A stretch of 5,513 nucleotides of DNA from Bacteroidetes bacterium SW_11_45_7 (GTDB lineage: Bacteria; Bacteroidota; Bacteroidia; Chitinophagales; SW-11-45-7): positions 1 to 5,513 of the forward strand of contig PXTV01000168.1 of the NCBI GenBank assembly GCA_003022985.1. Direction: 5' to 3'. The notes beneath the pieces were generated by a model, which did no database searches, was not told the origin of the DNA, and worked only from the letters and a program-made list of their open reading frames with translations. Positions 1 through 5,513 of the stretch are shown piece after piece; position 1 is the first letter of the stretch; every line of letters begins with the position of its first letter. The position numbers were made by a program, and so were the translations under genes.

Positions 1-264
1 CCTACGGCTTTTAGTCCTGATGGTGATGGCGTCAATGATAAATTCCATATTATCGACCAACTCAACATTGACGAGCTAACGAAATACGAAGTCTACAACC
101 GCTGGGGCGAGAAAGTTTTTGAAGGCGATGATCTAAATGATGCATGGAATGGCACGTATAAGGGCGAGGAGCAAATGATGGATATATATATCTACGTGAT
201 TGAAGCAATCAATTACGATGGCAAAAAAGTTAAGCGGAGTGGTAATGTGACACTTCTCCGGTAA
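1..264 (+). CDS. C-terminal end of a secreted protein with a T9SS type B (gliding-motility-associated) sorting domain; 5' end outside window
   Basis: Frame 1 is open from the first base to the TAA at 262-264, giving 87 codons of a protein that begins upstream of the window. The visible part is nearly a complete type B C-terminal sorting domain of the CHU_C/TIGR04131 family. It opens with PTAFSPDGDGVNDKF (residues 1-15), where the family has a P-x-A-F-S/T-P-N/D-G-D-G-x-N-D motif. It continues with YNRWGEKVF (about 37-45), a WNGTYKGE stretch, an IYIYVIEA strand, and closes with GNVTLLR right at the stop. In this family the domain directs cargo that has crossed the inner membrane by Sec through the type IX secretion system to the cell surface or medium. 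What the passenger does cannot be told, because its catalytic or adhesive part lies upstream. Despite the family name, presence of this domain does not prove gliding. The domain appears complete and undamaged. Confidence 0.93.
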   Translation, partial: PTAFSPDGDGVNDKFHIIDQLNIDELTKYEVYNRWGEKVFEGDDLNDAWNGTYKGEEQMMDIYIYVIEAINYDGKKVKRSGNVTLLR

Positions 265-395
265 ACACCCCATTTCAAATTGGATTGCTATTCTTCCTAA
301 TGGCACAAATGCAAGCCGAATTTTTAGCCAATTCGTTTATAACGCCACCTATCCTCCTGTGATCGGCTAATTGGAGCAGTTTGACTTTCCGGGTT

Positions 396-425
396 AGCCC
401 TTGACTCTTGAGCCCTTGAGTGTTC
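396..425. repeat. imperfect 15-base tandem repeat, two copies
   Basis: Two adjacent 15-base units start at 396 and 411. Both begin with AGCCCTTGA, and they match at 12 of 15 positions, differing in the last six bases. The repeat lies about 40 bases upstream of the candidate -7 element of the lipoprotein gene. It could be a regulator-binding site with helical-turn spacing, or a chance duplication. Nothing in the sequence separates these options. Confidence 0.4.
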
Positions 426-463
426 TGATGATGCACGCAACGCAATCTACCGTCAAATTGTCC

Positions 464-471
464 TAATTTTG
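464..471 (+). promoter_or_regulatory. candidate Bacteroidota -7 promoter element for the OmpA-like lipoprotein gene
   Basis: TAATTTTG matches the Bacteroidota sigma-factor -7 consensus TAnnTTTG exactly and is followed by CA. It ends 27 bases before the ATG at 499, which would leave a short leader. No good TTG or TTTG -33 element lies 17-23 bases upstream, so the call rests on the -7 match and its position. The leader has no Shine-Dalgarno sequence, as is common in this phylum. Confidence 0.5.
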
Positions 472-498
472 CAGTATCAATCATTTAAATAACTCCCT

Positions 499-1506
499 AT
501 GAAAGAATTTACCAGATACATCAATTTCACGGTCCTAATAGCCATTATCATTTTGTCGAGTTGTGTCCCCCAAAGAAAATTTCAGGATACAAAGGCCGAG
601 CGCGATCAATACAAGCAGCTAAAGGAAGATTGTGAAGAGACCCTTTCATCGCTCCAGAAAGAACACAATCAGCTGCAAAAGAAGAATCAGCGCCTTGAGG
701 AAAAAGTCTCTTACCTGCAGGAAGATACGGCCATGCTCGGTCGTAAGTACCGCAAAACGCAAGCGATGAATGATAATCTAAACGACCTGTACGAAGAGGT
801 GATTGCTCAGAATAAAAAACTTTTGGAAACATCTTCTTCTGAGCGCGCCAAATTGAATATGGAGCTTTCCAAAAAGGAGCGCAAATTGAGTAAGAAAGAG
901 GAGGAACTCGATAAACTTGCTGATTCGCTCCGGCACGAACAACAACAGATCGGTCAGTTACGCAGTAATCTTCAAGAACGTCAACAAAAGGTCAACGAGC
1001 TTGAACGCGTGCTCGCGAAAAAGGATTCTGTGAATACTGCCCTCAAAAAGCGCATTTCTCAAGCTCTTTTAAGTTTTGATGACAGCGAATTATCAGTGGA
1101 GATCAAAGATGGTAAGATTTACGTATCCCTTGCTGAGAAGCTTTTGTTTGGATCGGGAAGTACGCAGATCGATCAAAAGGGAAAAGATGCTCTGGAAAAA
1201 TTGGCCAACGTTTTGAAGAAACAAGCCAAAACAGATGTTTTAGTGGAGGGCCATACGGATTCGAACCCCATTACCACCAATTGCATTGAAGATAATTGGG
1301 ACCTTAGCGTGCTGCGAGCCACCTCCATTGTGCACATCATGATTGATAATGGACTCAACCCTGAGCGGTTAATTCCTTCAGGCCGGAGTAAATATGTGCC
1401 TGTGGCTACAAATGATACAAAAGAAGGCAGGCGTAAAAACAGAAGGACGGAAATTATCCTTGCTCCCAAGCTCGACCAAATCTATAATGTCATTCAACAA
1501 CCTTAG
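499..1506 (+). CDS. OmpA-family outer-membrane lipoprotein with long coiled coil and C-terminal peptidoglycan-binding domain
   Basis: This 335-residue protein probably tethers the outer membrane to the cell wall. Residues 1-21 form a lipoprotein signal peptide: a charged start, a hydrophobic run (about 10-19) and the lipobox LSSC with the lipidated cysteine at 22. Residues about 27-185 are highly charged, rich in Lys, Glu and Gln with leucine spacing, and should form a long coiled coil. Residues about 200-322 are an OmpA_C domain. It contains VSLAEKLLFGSGS (209-221), VEGHTD (249-254), NWDLSVLRA (266-274) and EGRRKNRRTEII (309-320). By family comparison Asp254 and Arg273 are the expected contacts to diaminopimelate of peptidoglycan. 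There is no N-terminal beta-barrel, so this is the lipoprotein type and not a porin. ATG 499 is the only sensible start because the signal peptide follows at once. The gene has its own candidate promoter at 464-471. No clear terminator follows. It appears intact. Confidence 0.93.
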   Translation: MKEFTRYINFTVLIAIIILSSCVPQRKFQDTKAERDQYKQLKEDCEETLSSLQKEHNQLQKKNQRLEEKVSYLQEDTAMLGRKYRKTQAMNDNLNDLYEEVIAQNKKLLETSSSERAKLNMELSKKERKLSKKEEELDKLADSLRHEQQQIGQLRSNLQERQQKVNELERVLAKKDSVNTALKKRISQALLSFDDSELSVEIKDGKIYVSLAEKLLFGSGSTQIDQKGKDALEKLANVLKKQAKTDVLVEGHTDSNPITTNCIEDNWDLSVLRATSIVHIMIDNGLNPERLIPSGRSKYVPVATNDTKEGRRKNRRTEIILAPKLDQIYNVIQQP

Positions 1507-1627
1507 CTACTGTGGGCACTTCTTTTCCGGATGTAAGCCTAATCAATTTTTAAAGAAAGACCCATCCCTGGAAAGGGCATATCTCCCTCCCAACGTCATG
1601 AATAAGCGAACCTGCTAATTCTTCATC
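1507..1627. other. intergenic region between the lipoprotein gene and tatC
   Basis: These 121 bases show no gene, no TAnnTTTG match and no strong terminator. The only hairpin seen is CCCT-GGAA-AGGG, a 4-bp stem with a GGAA loop at about 1567-1578, without a following T-run. Whether tatC is transcribed from here or by read-through from the lipoprotein gene cannot be told. Confidence 0.5.
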
Positions 1628-2414
1628 ATGCCAGGACAGTTGCCGGGACAAAGGAGCAAAGAAGTGGAAATGTCTTTCCTGGACCACCTTGAAGAGCTCC
1701 GGTGGCATCTCATTCGCTCGATTATTGGCGTCATTGTGATGACGATCGTTGCTTTCCTGGCAAAGGATTTCATCTTTTTCGCACCTTGTTCAGCTCGGCA
1801 ACCAGTTGTGTATTGAGGATTTCGGTTTTTCTTTCATCAACGTACAGCTCACCGGCCAGTTCTTTGTCCACTTAAAAGTGTCCCTGGTAGTGGGGTTTAT
1901 CGTGGCATTTCCCTATGTTTTTTGGGAAATGTGGCGCTTTGCCAGGCCAGCCCTCTACGAGAATGAAGTCAATATTACACGCGGGATCGTTTTCTTCAGT
2001 TCCTTATTGTTTTTCGCTGGCGTTTTGTTCGGGTATTACATCCTAACGCCCTTTTCGCTCAACTTCTTTGGCAATTACCAAGTGACGGAGCAGGTGACCA
2101 ACAGTTTCACTTTGCCCAACTATGTGGGGTTTCTCAGTATGTTTGTACTGGCATCTGGTATCATCTTTGAACTTCCTATGGTCATTTATTTTCTGGCCAA
2201 GATCGGGCTGGTTACCCCTGAAGCCATGCGGAGTTACCGTAAACATGCTTTCGTTGGCATACTTGTCGTGGCGGCCATTATTACGCCCGCTGATTTGGGA
2301 ACACAAATCCTTGTAACATTTCCTGTGTTCATTCTTTACGAATTCAGTATATTGATTGCTAAGCGGGAGCAAAGAAAACGCCAACAAAAGGAACAAGAAG
2401 ACGTTCTTTATTGA
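1628..2414 (+). pseudogene. tatC: tatC, twin-arginine translocase core subunit, interrupted by a frameshift with missing codons
   Basis: TatC is the inner-membrane receptor of the Tat pathway, which exports folded proteins carrying RR signal peptides. The reading starts at ATG 1628, where a hydrophilic leader precedes MSFLDHLEELRWHLIRS, the conserved cytoplasmic N-terminus with the Glu-Leu-Arg motif. An internal ATG at 1670, with AAGGAG at 1651-1656, is an alternative start. Transmembrane segment 1 runs to KDFIF, ending near 1777. The frame then changes: continuing codons hit TGA at 1814-1816, while TatC resumes in another frame from about 1782 (HLVQLGNQLCIED) and runs to TGA 2412-2414. The second part carries the rest of TatC: LTGQF, FPYVFWEMWRF, PALYENE, FELP and the late ITPADLGTQ motif. 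Relative to Bacteroidota TatC as I recall it, roughly 15-20 residues of the first periplasmic loop, including its conserved proline segment, are absent. A simple frameshift would not remove them. One deletion of 3n+2 bases would explain both effects. A functional TatC is unlikely from this reading. rpiB follows after 58 bases. Confidence 0.87.
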
Positions 2415-2472
2415 TTCATGTTGGTGAAATGTATATGAACTCTACTATTCGCCAAACCCCAAAATCCTCGTT

Positions 2473-2818
2473 ATGCCACAATTAACCACTATTCCCATAG
2501 GCGCTGATCATGCCGGCTTTGAGCTTAAAGAAGAAGTGAAGCCGGGATGATTATGAAATTGGCATTTTGATGTGTGGTAGTGCCAATGGCGTTGCCATGT
2601 CCGCTAACAAGCATCAGGGCATAAGAGCTGCTATATGCTGGCAAGAAGAGATTACGCGGTTAGCCCGGCAACATAACAACGCTAATGTTCTCTGCTTACC
2701 TGCCAAATTTATTACAGTTGAAGAAGCTCTCAATTTTGTCGATATCTTTTTAAATACTGAATTTGAGGCAGGACGGCATCAACGTAGAGTGGATAAAATC
2801 GCTAATGGCAACCAATAA
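2473..2818 (+). pseudogene. rpiB: rpiB, ribose-5-phosphate isomerase B, interrupted by an internal deletion and frameshift
   Basis: RpiB interconverts ribose 5-phosphate and ribulose 5-phosphate in the non-oxidative pentose phosphate pathway. From ATG 2473 the frame reads MPQLTTIPIGADHAGFELKE and a few more residues, the family N-terminus with its Asp-His pair, then stops at TGA 2548-2550. The family resumes in another frame from about 2540 (SRDDYEIGILMCGSANG), continuing through MSANKHQGIRAA, the ARQHNNANVLCLPA segment and AGRHQRRVDKI to TAA 2816-2818. The Cys of MCGS, the His of QHN and the C-terminal arginines, all expected active-site residues, are present. What is missing is the block between the first helix and the Cys strand, normally including a DYPD motif: by family comparison about 30-40 residues. 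Since RpiB usually has about 145-150 residues, the remaining pieces cannot make a normal Rossmann-type fold. The net frame change fits one deletion of 3n+2 bases with its junction at about 2538-2550. Possible starts inside the second part (TTG 2567, ATG 2570) would give only the C-terminal half. Confidence 0.87.
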
Positions 2819-2957
2819 CCCCATGCGGCCATTGTTACATAAATAACCGGCTTTTATTCGCATTACCAAATTTTTCTAAACAAGAGAGTTGAGGAGCATT
2901 TGCTATTGATCCCCCTCTTGGATTAGTATTTAACCACGATTTCAATCCTTACAGATA
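2819..2957. other. intergenic region upstream of lutB
   Basis: These 139 bases between rpiB and lutB hold no gene. CAAGAG at 2881-2886 and CTCTTG at 2915-2920 form an inverted repeat with a 28-base gap, which overlaps the candidate lutB promoter. It could be an operator or chance. The gap is long enough for lutB to have its own promoter. Confidence 0.4.
2899..2931 (+). promoter_or_regulatory. weak candidate promoter for lutB
   Basis: TTTG at 2899-2902 resembles the Bacteroidota -33 element. TAGTATTT at 2924-2931, 21 bases further on, partly matches the -7 consensus TAnnTTTG: the TA and two of the four TTTG bases agree. It ends 26 bases before the lutB ATG, almost the same distance as the better element in front of the lipoprotein gene. 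The match is imperfect and could be chance. Confidence 0.25.
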
Positions 2958-4337
2958 ATGACTGATACAGCCACTTCCTTTCTTCGCAATGCTTCAGACA
3001 AGGTGTTTGACATCGCCCACCGCCAAAAGGTCAATTTTAACATAGCAAGATACGATGAGGCCGTGAAAAAAGGGAAGGATCAGTTCAGCGATTTAGCCGC
3101 GGCCCGTAAGATTGCCAAAAACAGAAAGTGGAAGGCCATTGAAAATCTGGGATACTATCTTCAGAACTTTGAAGCTCGCTTCAGGGAAAATGGGGGACAG
3201 GTAATATGGGCTCAGGATAGCCAGGAAGCAGCTGATGCTATTCGCAAGATCGTCAAACGCAAGAAGGCCGAAAGGATCGTTAAGTCAAAGTCAATGGTGT
3301 CTGAGGAAATCCATCTGAACAGCTGTCTTGCCAAGGATGGCTATTCGGTGTACGAAACGGATTTGGGCGAATATATTGTGCAGTTAGCGGGCGAAGACCC
3401 CTATCATATTGTTACACCTGCTATGCACAAGTCAAAGGAAGATGTGGCTGAGCTTTTCCACGATAAATTAGGAACGGAACAAAACGCAACACCCACCGAA
3501 CTTGCCGGCAAAACCCGCCAAATTATGCGCAATCAGTTCCGCCATGCTGATGTGGGCATTACGGGCGCCAACTTTGTAGTATCGGACATAGGGGGTATTG
3601 CCCTGACTGAGAACGAGGGCAATGCCCGTTTATCTTGTTCCACACCTTCCGTCCATATAGCGTTAACAGGTATTGAGAAAGTTTTGCCCAGCATGGATGA
3701 TCTCGCCACGTATTGGCCGCTGTTGGCCACCTTTGGTACAGGGCAAGAGGTTACCAACTACAACTCAATTGTTACAGGACCCGTGAAAGAAGGCGAACCA
3801 GATGGGCCGGAGGAAATGATTGTGGTCCTTCTGGACAATGGACGAACCAACCTCCTGGCCCAACCGGACCAGAGGGAGAGTCTATATTGCATTCGCTGTG
3901 GTGCGTGCCTCAATGCTTGCCCCATTTATAAGAACGTTGGTGGTCATGCATACGAGACAACTTACAGTGGCCCTATTGGATCAGTGATTACACCTCATCT
4001 CAAGGGCATGAAAGAATACCAGCATCTCAGCCAGGCTTCGTCTCTTTGTGGCAACTGCTCAGAGGTTTGCCCTGTCAATATCAATCTTCATAAATTGTTG
4101 CTTTACAACAGACGTGATAGCGTTCAGCAAAGAGCAAGGCCCCGTTCAGAGCAGTTCGGTTTTTGGCTGTGGAAAAAAGGCATGCTCAGTCGTAGCTTGA
4201 TGAATGCCGGCAATAGCAAAATGAAAAACCTGGTTTTTCAAACACTTTTTAGCAATAGTTGGGGAAAAAATCGCGCAATGCTCAATTTTCCCGAAAAGAG
4301 CTTTAACCAAATGTGGCGAGAGGGAAAGAAAAATTAG
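2958..4337 (+). CDS. lutB: LutB/LldF-family iron-sulfur protein of L-lactate oxidation
   Basis: LutB is the double-cluster ferredoxin-like subunit of the LutABC system, which oxidises L-lactate to pyruvate in the cytoplasm and passes electrons onward. The 459-residue protein shows the full family architecture and about the usual length. Residues about 70-296 form an LUD domain with KSKSMVSEEIHL (109-120), TDLGEYIVQL (134-143), GITGANFVVSDIGGIALTENEGN (200-222) and the LLDNGRTNLLA stretch (291-301). Next come two cysteine motifs: CxxCxxCxxxCP at C311, C314, C317 and C321, and CxxCxxxCP at C364, C367 and C371. As in the family these should bind two 4Fe-4S clusters. Residues about 390-455 match the LutB C-terminal domain (DUF3390) and end with the FNQMWREGKK pattern. 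ATG 2958 is chosen because the conserved N-terminal helix starts directly after it; no Shine-Dalgarno is present. lutA and lutC, which usually sit beside lutB, are not in the window: upstream is rpiB and downstream a convergent dehydrogenase gene. Reading frame and motifs are intact. Confidence 0.94.
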   Translation: MTDTATSFLRNASDKVFDIAHRQKVNFNIARYDEAVKKGKDQFSDLAAARKIAKNRKWKAIENLGYYLQNFEARFRENGGQVIWAQDSQEAADAIRKIVKRKKAERIVKSKSMVSEEIHLNSCLAKDGYSVYETDLGEYIVQLAGEDPYHIVTPAMHKSKEDVAELFHDKLGTEQNATPTELAGKTRQIMRNQFRHADVGITGANFVVSDIGGIALTENEGNARLSCSTPSVHIALTGIEKVLPSMDDLATYWPLLATFGTGQEVTNYNSIVTGPVKEGEPDGPEEMIVVLLDNGRTNLLAQPDQRESLYCIRCGACLNACPIYKNVGGHAYETTYSGPIGSVITPHLKGMKEYQHLSQASSLCGNCSEVCPVNINLHKLLLYNRRDSVQQRARPRSEQFGFWLWKKGMLSRSLMNAGNSKMKNLVFQTLFSNSWGKNRAMLNFPEKSFNQMWREGKKN

Positions 4338-4410
4338 CTCAAGCGCTTATGGGCTGATAGAAGCGTCCAGGACAGATAACCCGGGCTTAGCTAAGATTGT
4401 ATTCTCTGTT
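4338..4410. other. convergent intergenic region between lutB and the dehydrogenase gene
   Basis: These 73 bases lie between two stop codons facing each other, where a shared terminator would be expected. Only weak structure is visible: CGCTT (4344-4348) with AAGCG (4361-4365), and the perfect 10-base palindrome CTTAGCTAAG (4386-4395). Neither makes a G/C-rich stem followed by a T-run, so no terminator is called. Confidence 0.45.
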
Positions 4411-5513
4411 TCAACTAACACTTGAATCCAAAGTTCCCACATTTTCGTGCTGAGTAGATATTAACTTCTGTAGTGCAATTTGTAAAGCTGTCTTTGTTAA
4501 ATTGATGGGTTCACGATTGGTACTGTGGACCTTTTCAATCGTTTCTCTGATGTTCCGGGAAACATCGCTGAATATTGCCTCATCGCTAATAGTGGCCGTT
4601 TCCTGCATTAAGTAGGCAAACGTTCTGGCCATTCCACAATTTGCGATAAAATCAGGAATTAAGCTAATGCTATGGTCCACAAACTTCGCATTCTCACCAT
4701 AGAATATATCGCCATCGATAAAAGGCACATTAGCGCCACAGGAAACAACCTCCAACCCGTTCTTGATCAGTTGCTGGATATTGTCTCGTGATACCAAGCG
4801 CGATGAAGCAGCTGGAATAAAAATATCCGCCTGGAGTTGCCAGATTTGATCATTTGCCTCATTGAAAGACACGAGGCTGGGAGCTGTAAGTTGATTCTTT
4901 TCCCTGGTTAAGAAGAGTTGACGAATGGTTTCAAAGCTCAGCCCATCTTGTTCGATAAGCCCGCCATTCCTGTCGATAATGCCGATAATTTTCGCTCCGT
5001 TTTGAGCCAGGTAATAAGCAGCAGAAGCAGCTACATTGCCCCAACCCTGGATGATGACGCTTTTGTCCGTAATATTCTTGTTATGGTAGATATCGTAATA
5101 GTGCAGGACAGATTGAGCAACACCATAACCGGTGATCATATCCGCAACAGCTATTTTTTTGCTACTATCCGGAGAGTAAGCCGGATCTTCAACAATTTTG
5201 GAAACACCTTGCCGGAGTTGGCCTATCTGCTGGATCTTCTTGTTTTCATAGGAATGGAAATGACCATTGACAATGCCTTCTTGTGGATGCCAAAGGCCGT
5301 AGTCTTCCGTAATGGGGATCACCTCTTTCATCTCGTCAATGTTCAAATCGCCACCTGTACCGTAATAATGTTTTAAAAGTGGGATGACAGCTTTAAACCA
5401 TTTGCGGAGGACTTTATCTTTACGCGGATCCTGCGGATCAAAGTTGATGCCCGATTTAGCCCCACCTATGGCCGGCCCGGAGACGGCAAACTTAATTTCC
5501 ATGATCTTAGCCA
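4411..5513 (-). CDS. Glu/Leu/Phe/Val dehydrogenase (Bacteroidota type), N-terminus outside window
   Basis: This family catalyses NAD(P)-linked oxidative deamination of an amino acid, or the reverse reductive amination, in the cytoplasm. The frame is open across the right window edge: AKI codons precede the ATG at 5502, so that ATG is internal. About 65-80 N-terminal residues probably lie beyond 5513. Counting from that methionine, the substrate-binding lysine motif GPAIGGAKSGINFDP is at 9-23 (Lys16). YYGTGGDLNIDE (46-57) and the conserved YGLWHPQEG (68-76) follow. The nucleotide-binding Rossmann glycine motif VIIQGWGNVA is at 149-158, with Asp177 in IIDRNGG at the end of its second strand. 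PAASSRLV (230-237), SCGANVPF (254-261) and IPDFIANCGMARTFAYLM (282-299) complete the domain and match the phylum's own branch of the family. Substrate choice (glutamate, leucine or other) and cofactor cannot be read from the sequence. The stop is TGA at 4413-4411, convergent with lutB. The visible part is intact. Confidence 0.92.
   Translation of the reverse strand, partial: AKIMEIKFAVSGPAIGGAKSGINFDPQDPRKDKVLRKWFKAVIPLLKHYYGTGGDLNIDEMKEVIPITEDYGLWHPQEGIVNGHFHSYENKKIQQIGQLRQGVSKIVEDPAYSPDSSKKIAVADMITGYGVAQSVLHYYDIYHNKNITDKSVIIQGWGNVAASAAYYLAQNGAKIIGIIDRNGGLIEQDGLSFETIRQLFLTREKNQLTAPSLVSFNEANDQIWQLQADIFIPAASSRLVSRDNIQQLIKNGLEVVSCGANVPFIDGDIFYGENAKFVDHSISLIPDFIANCGMARTFAYLMQETATISDEAIFSDVSRNIRETIEKVHSTNREPINLTKTALQIALQKLISTQHENVGTLDSSVS

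Larger units (their letters stand above)
265..498. other. intergenic region between the T9SS cargo gene and the OmpA-like lipoprotein gene
   Basis: This 234-base stretch separates two genes on the same strand. I see no convincing gene. A 69-codon reading frame on the minus strand (484 to 275) resembles nothing I recognise and covers the likely promoter of the next gene. The region holds a candidate -7 element (464-471), a 15-base imperfect tandem repeat (396-425), and a small inverted repeat, CGAATT at 317-322 with AATTCG at 330-335. That last pair could form a 6-bp stem with a 7-base loop followed by a T-rich stretch. It is too weak to be called a terminator with confidence. Confidence 0.6.

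Noticed and set aside
275..484. 69-codon minus-strand reading frame in the gap before the lipoprotein gene
   Set aside because: No recognisable motif, no promoter seen for it, and it overlaps the likely promoter of the lipoprotein gene. Its length is expected by chance.
548..832. Minus-strand reading frame inside the lipoprotein gene (and similar ones at 1173-1469, 2043-2396 and 3533-3757)
   Set aside because: All are antisense to conserved coding sequence and show no family resemblance, so they are shadows of the real genes.
1772..1790. Programmed +1 frameshift in tatC at the T-rich stretch
   Set aside because: Shifting frame would join the two parts but leave the expected loop residues missing. 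No stimulatory structure or conserved slippery site is evident, and programmed shifting is not known for TatC.
2415..2472. TTCAT (2415-2419) with ATGAA (2435-2439) as a terminator after tatC
   Set aside because: The stem is short and A/T-rich with a long loop and no T-run, so it is not credible as a terminator.
4338..4410. Bidirectional terminator between lutB and the dehydrogenase gene
   Set aside because: The 5-bp CGCTT/AAGCG stem has a 12-base loop, and the CTTAGCTAAG palindrome has no loop. Neither has a flanking T-run.
4918..5376. 152-codon plus-strand reading frame opposite the dehydrogenase gene
   Set aside because: It lies fully antisense to a clearly conserved coding sequence. Long antisense frames over conserved dehydrogenase genes are a common codon-use side effect, and its translation resembles no family I know.
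1..5513. Mobile element, CRISPR array, tRNA/rRNA, toxin-antitoxin or defence system
   Set aside because: I looked for transposase or integrase motifs, regularly spaced repeats, tRNA-like folds and small paired genes on both strands and saw none. The broken genes show no inserted sequence at their junctions.

Overview
The window looks like ordinary chromosomal DNA from a member of the Bacteroidota, most likely a Cytophagales-type environmental bacterium. Four things point there: a type IX secretion (T9SS) sorting domain at the left edge, an OmpA-family lipoprotein with the Bacteroidota C-terminal pattern, start codons without clear Shine-Dalgarno sequences, and a TAnnTTTG-type -7 element in front of the lipoprotein gene. 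The assignment to order is inferred from protein resemblance, not computed.

Layout, left to right. (1) 1-264, +: the last 87 codons of a secreted or surface protein ending in a T9SS type B (gliding-motility-associated) sorting domain. (2) 265-498: intergenic DNA with a candidate promoter and a short imperfect tandem repeat. (3) 499-1506, +: an intact OmpA-like lipoprotein with a long coiled coil, probably anchoring the outer membrane to peptidoglycan. (4) 1628-2414, +: tatC, the Tat translocase core subunit, broken by a frame change together with missing codons in its first periplasmic loop. (5) 2473-2818, +: rpiB, ribose-5-phosphate isomerase B, broken the same way, with about 30-40 residues missing near its N-terminus. 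(6) 2958-4337, +: an intact lutB, the iron-sulfur protein of lactate oxidation, here without lutA or lutC beside it. (7) 4411-5513, -: a Glu/Leu/Phe/Val dehydrogenase converging on lutB and running off the right edge, so that its N-terminus is missing.

These genes do not form a single pathway. They cover envelope structure and export (T9SS cargo, OmpA lipoprotein, Tat) and central carbon and nitrogen metabolism (RpiB, LutB, amino-acid dehydrogenase). I found no mobile element, CRISPR array, RNA gene or defence system, and no evidence of an undescribed multi-gene system. The observation most worth pursuing is that two neighbouring housekeeping genes, tatC and rpiB, each carry an internal lesion. 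Each lesion fits one deletion of 3n+2 bases, while the flanking genes are intact. This is either real gene decay (loss of Tat export in this lineage) or a local assembly or consensus fault, and read mapping would decide.
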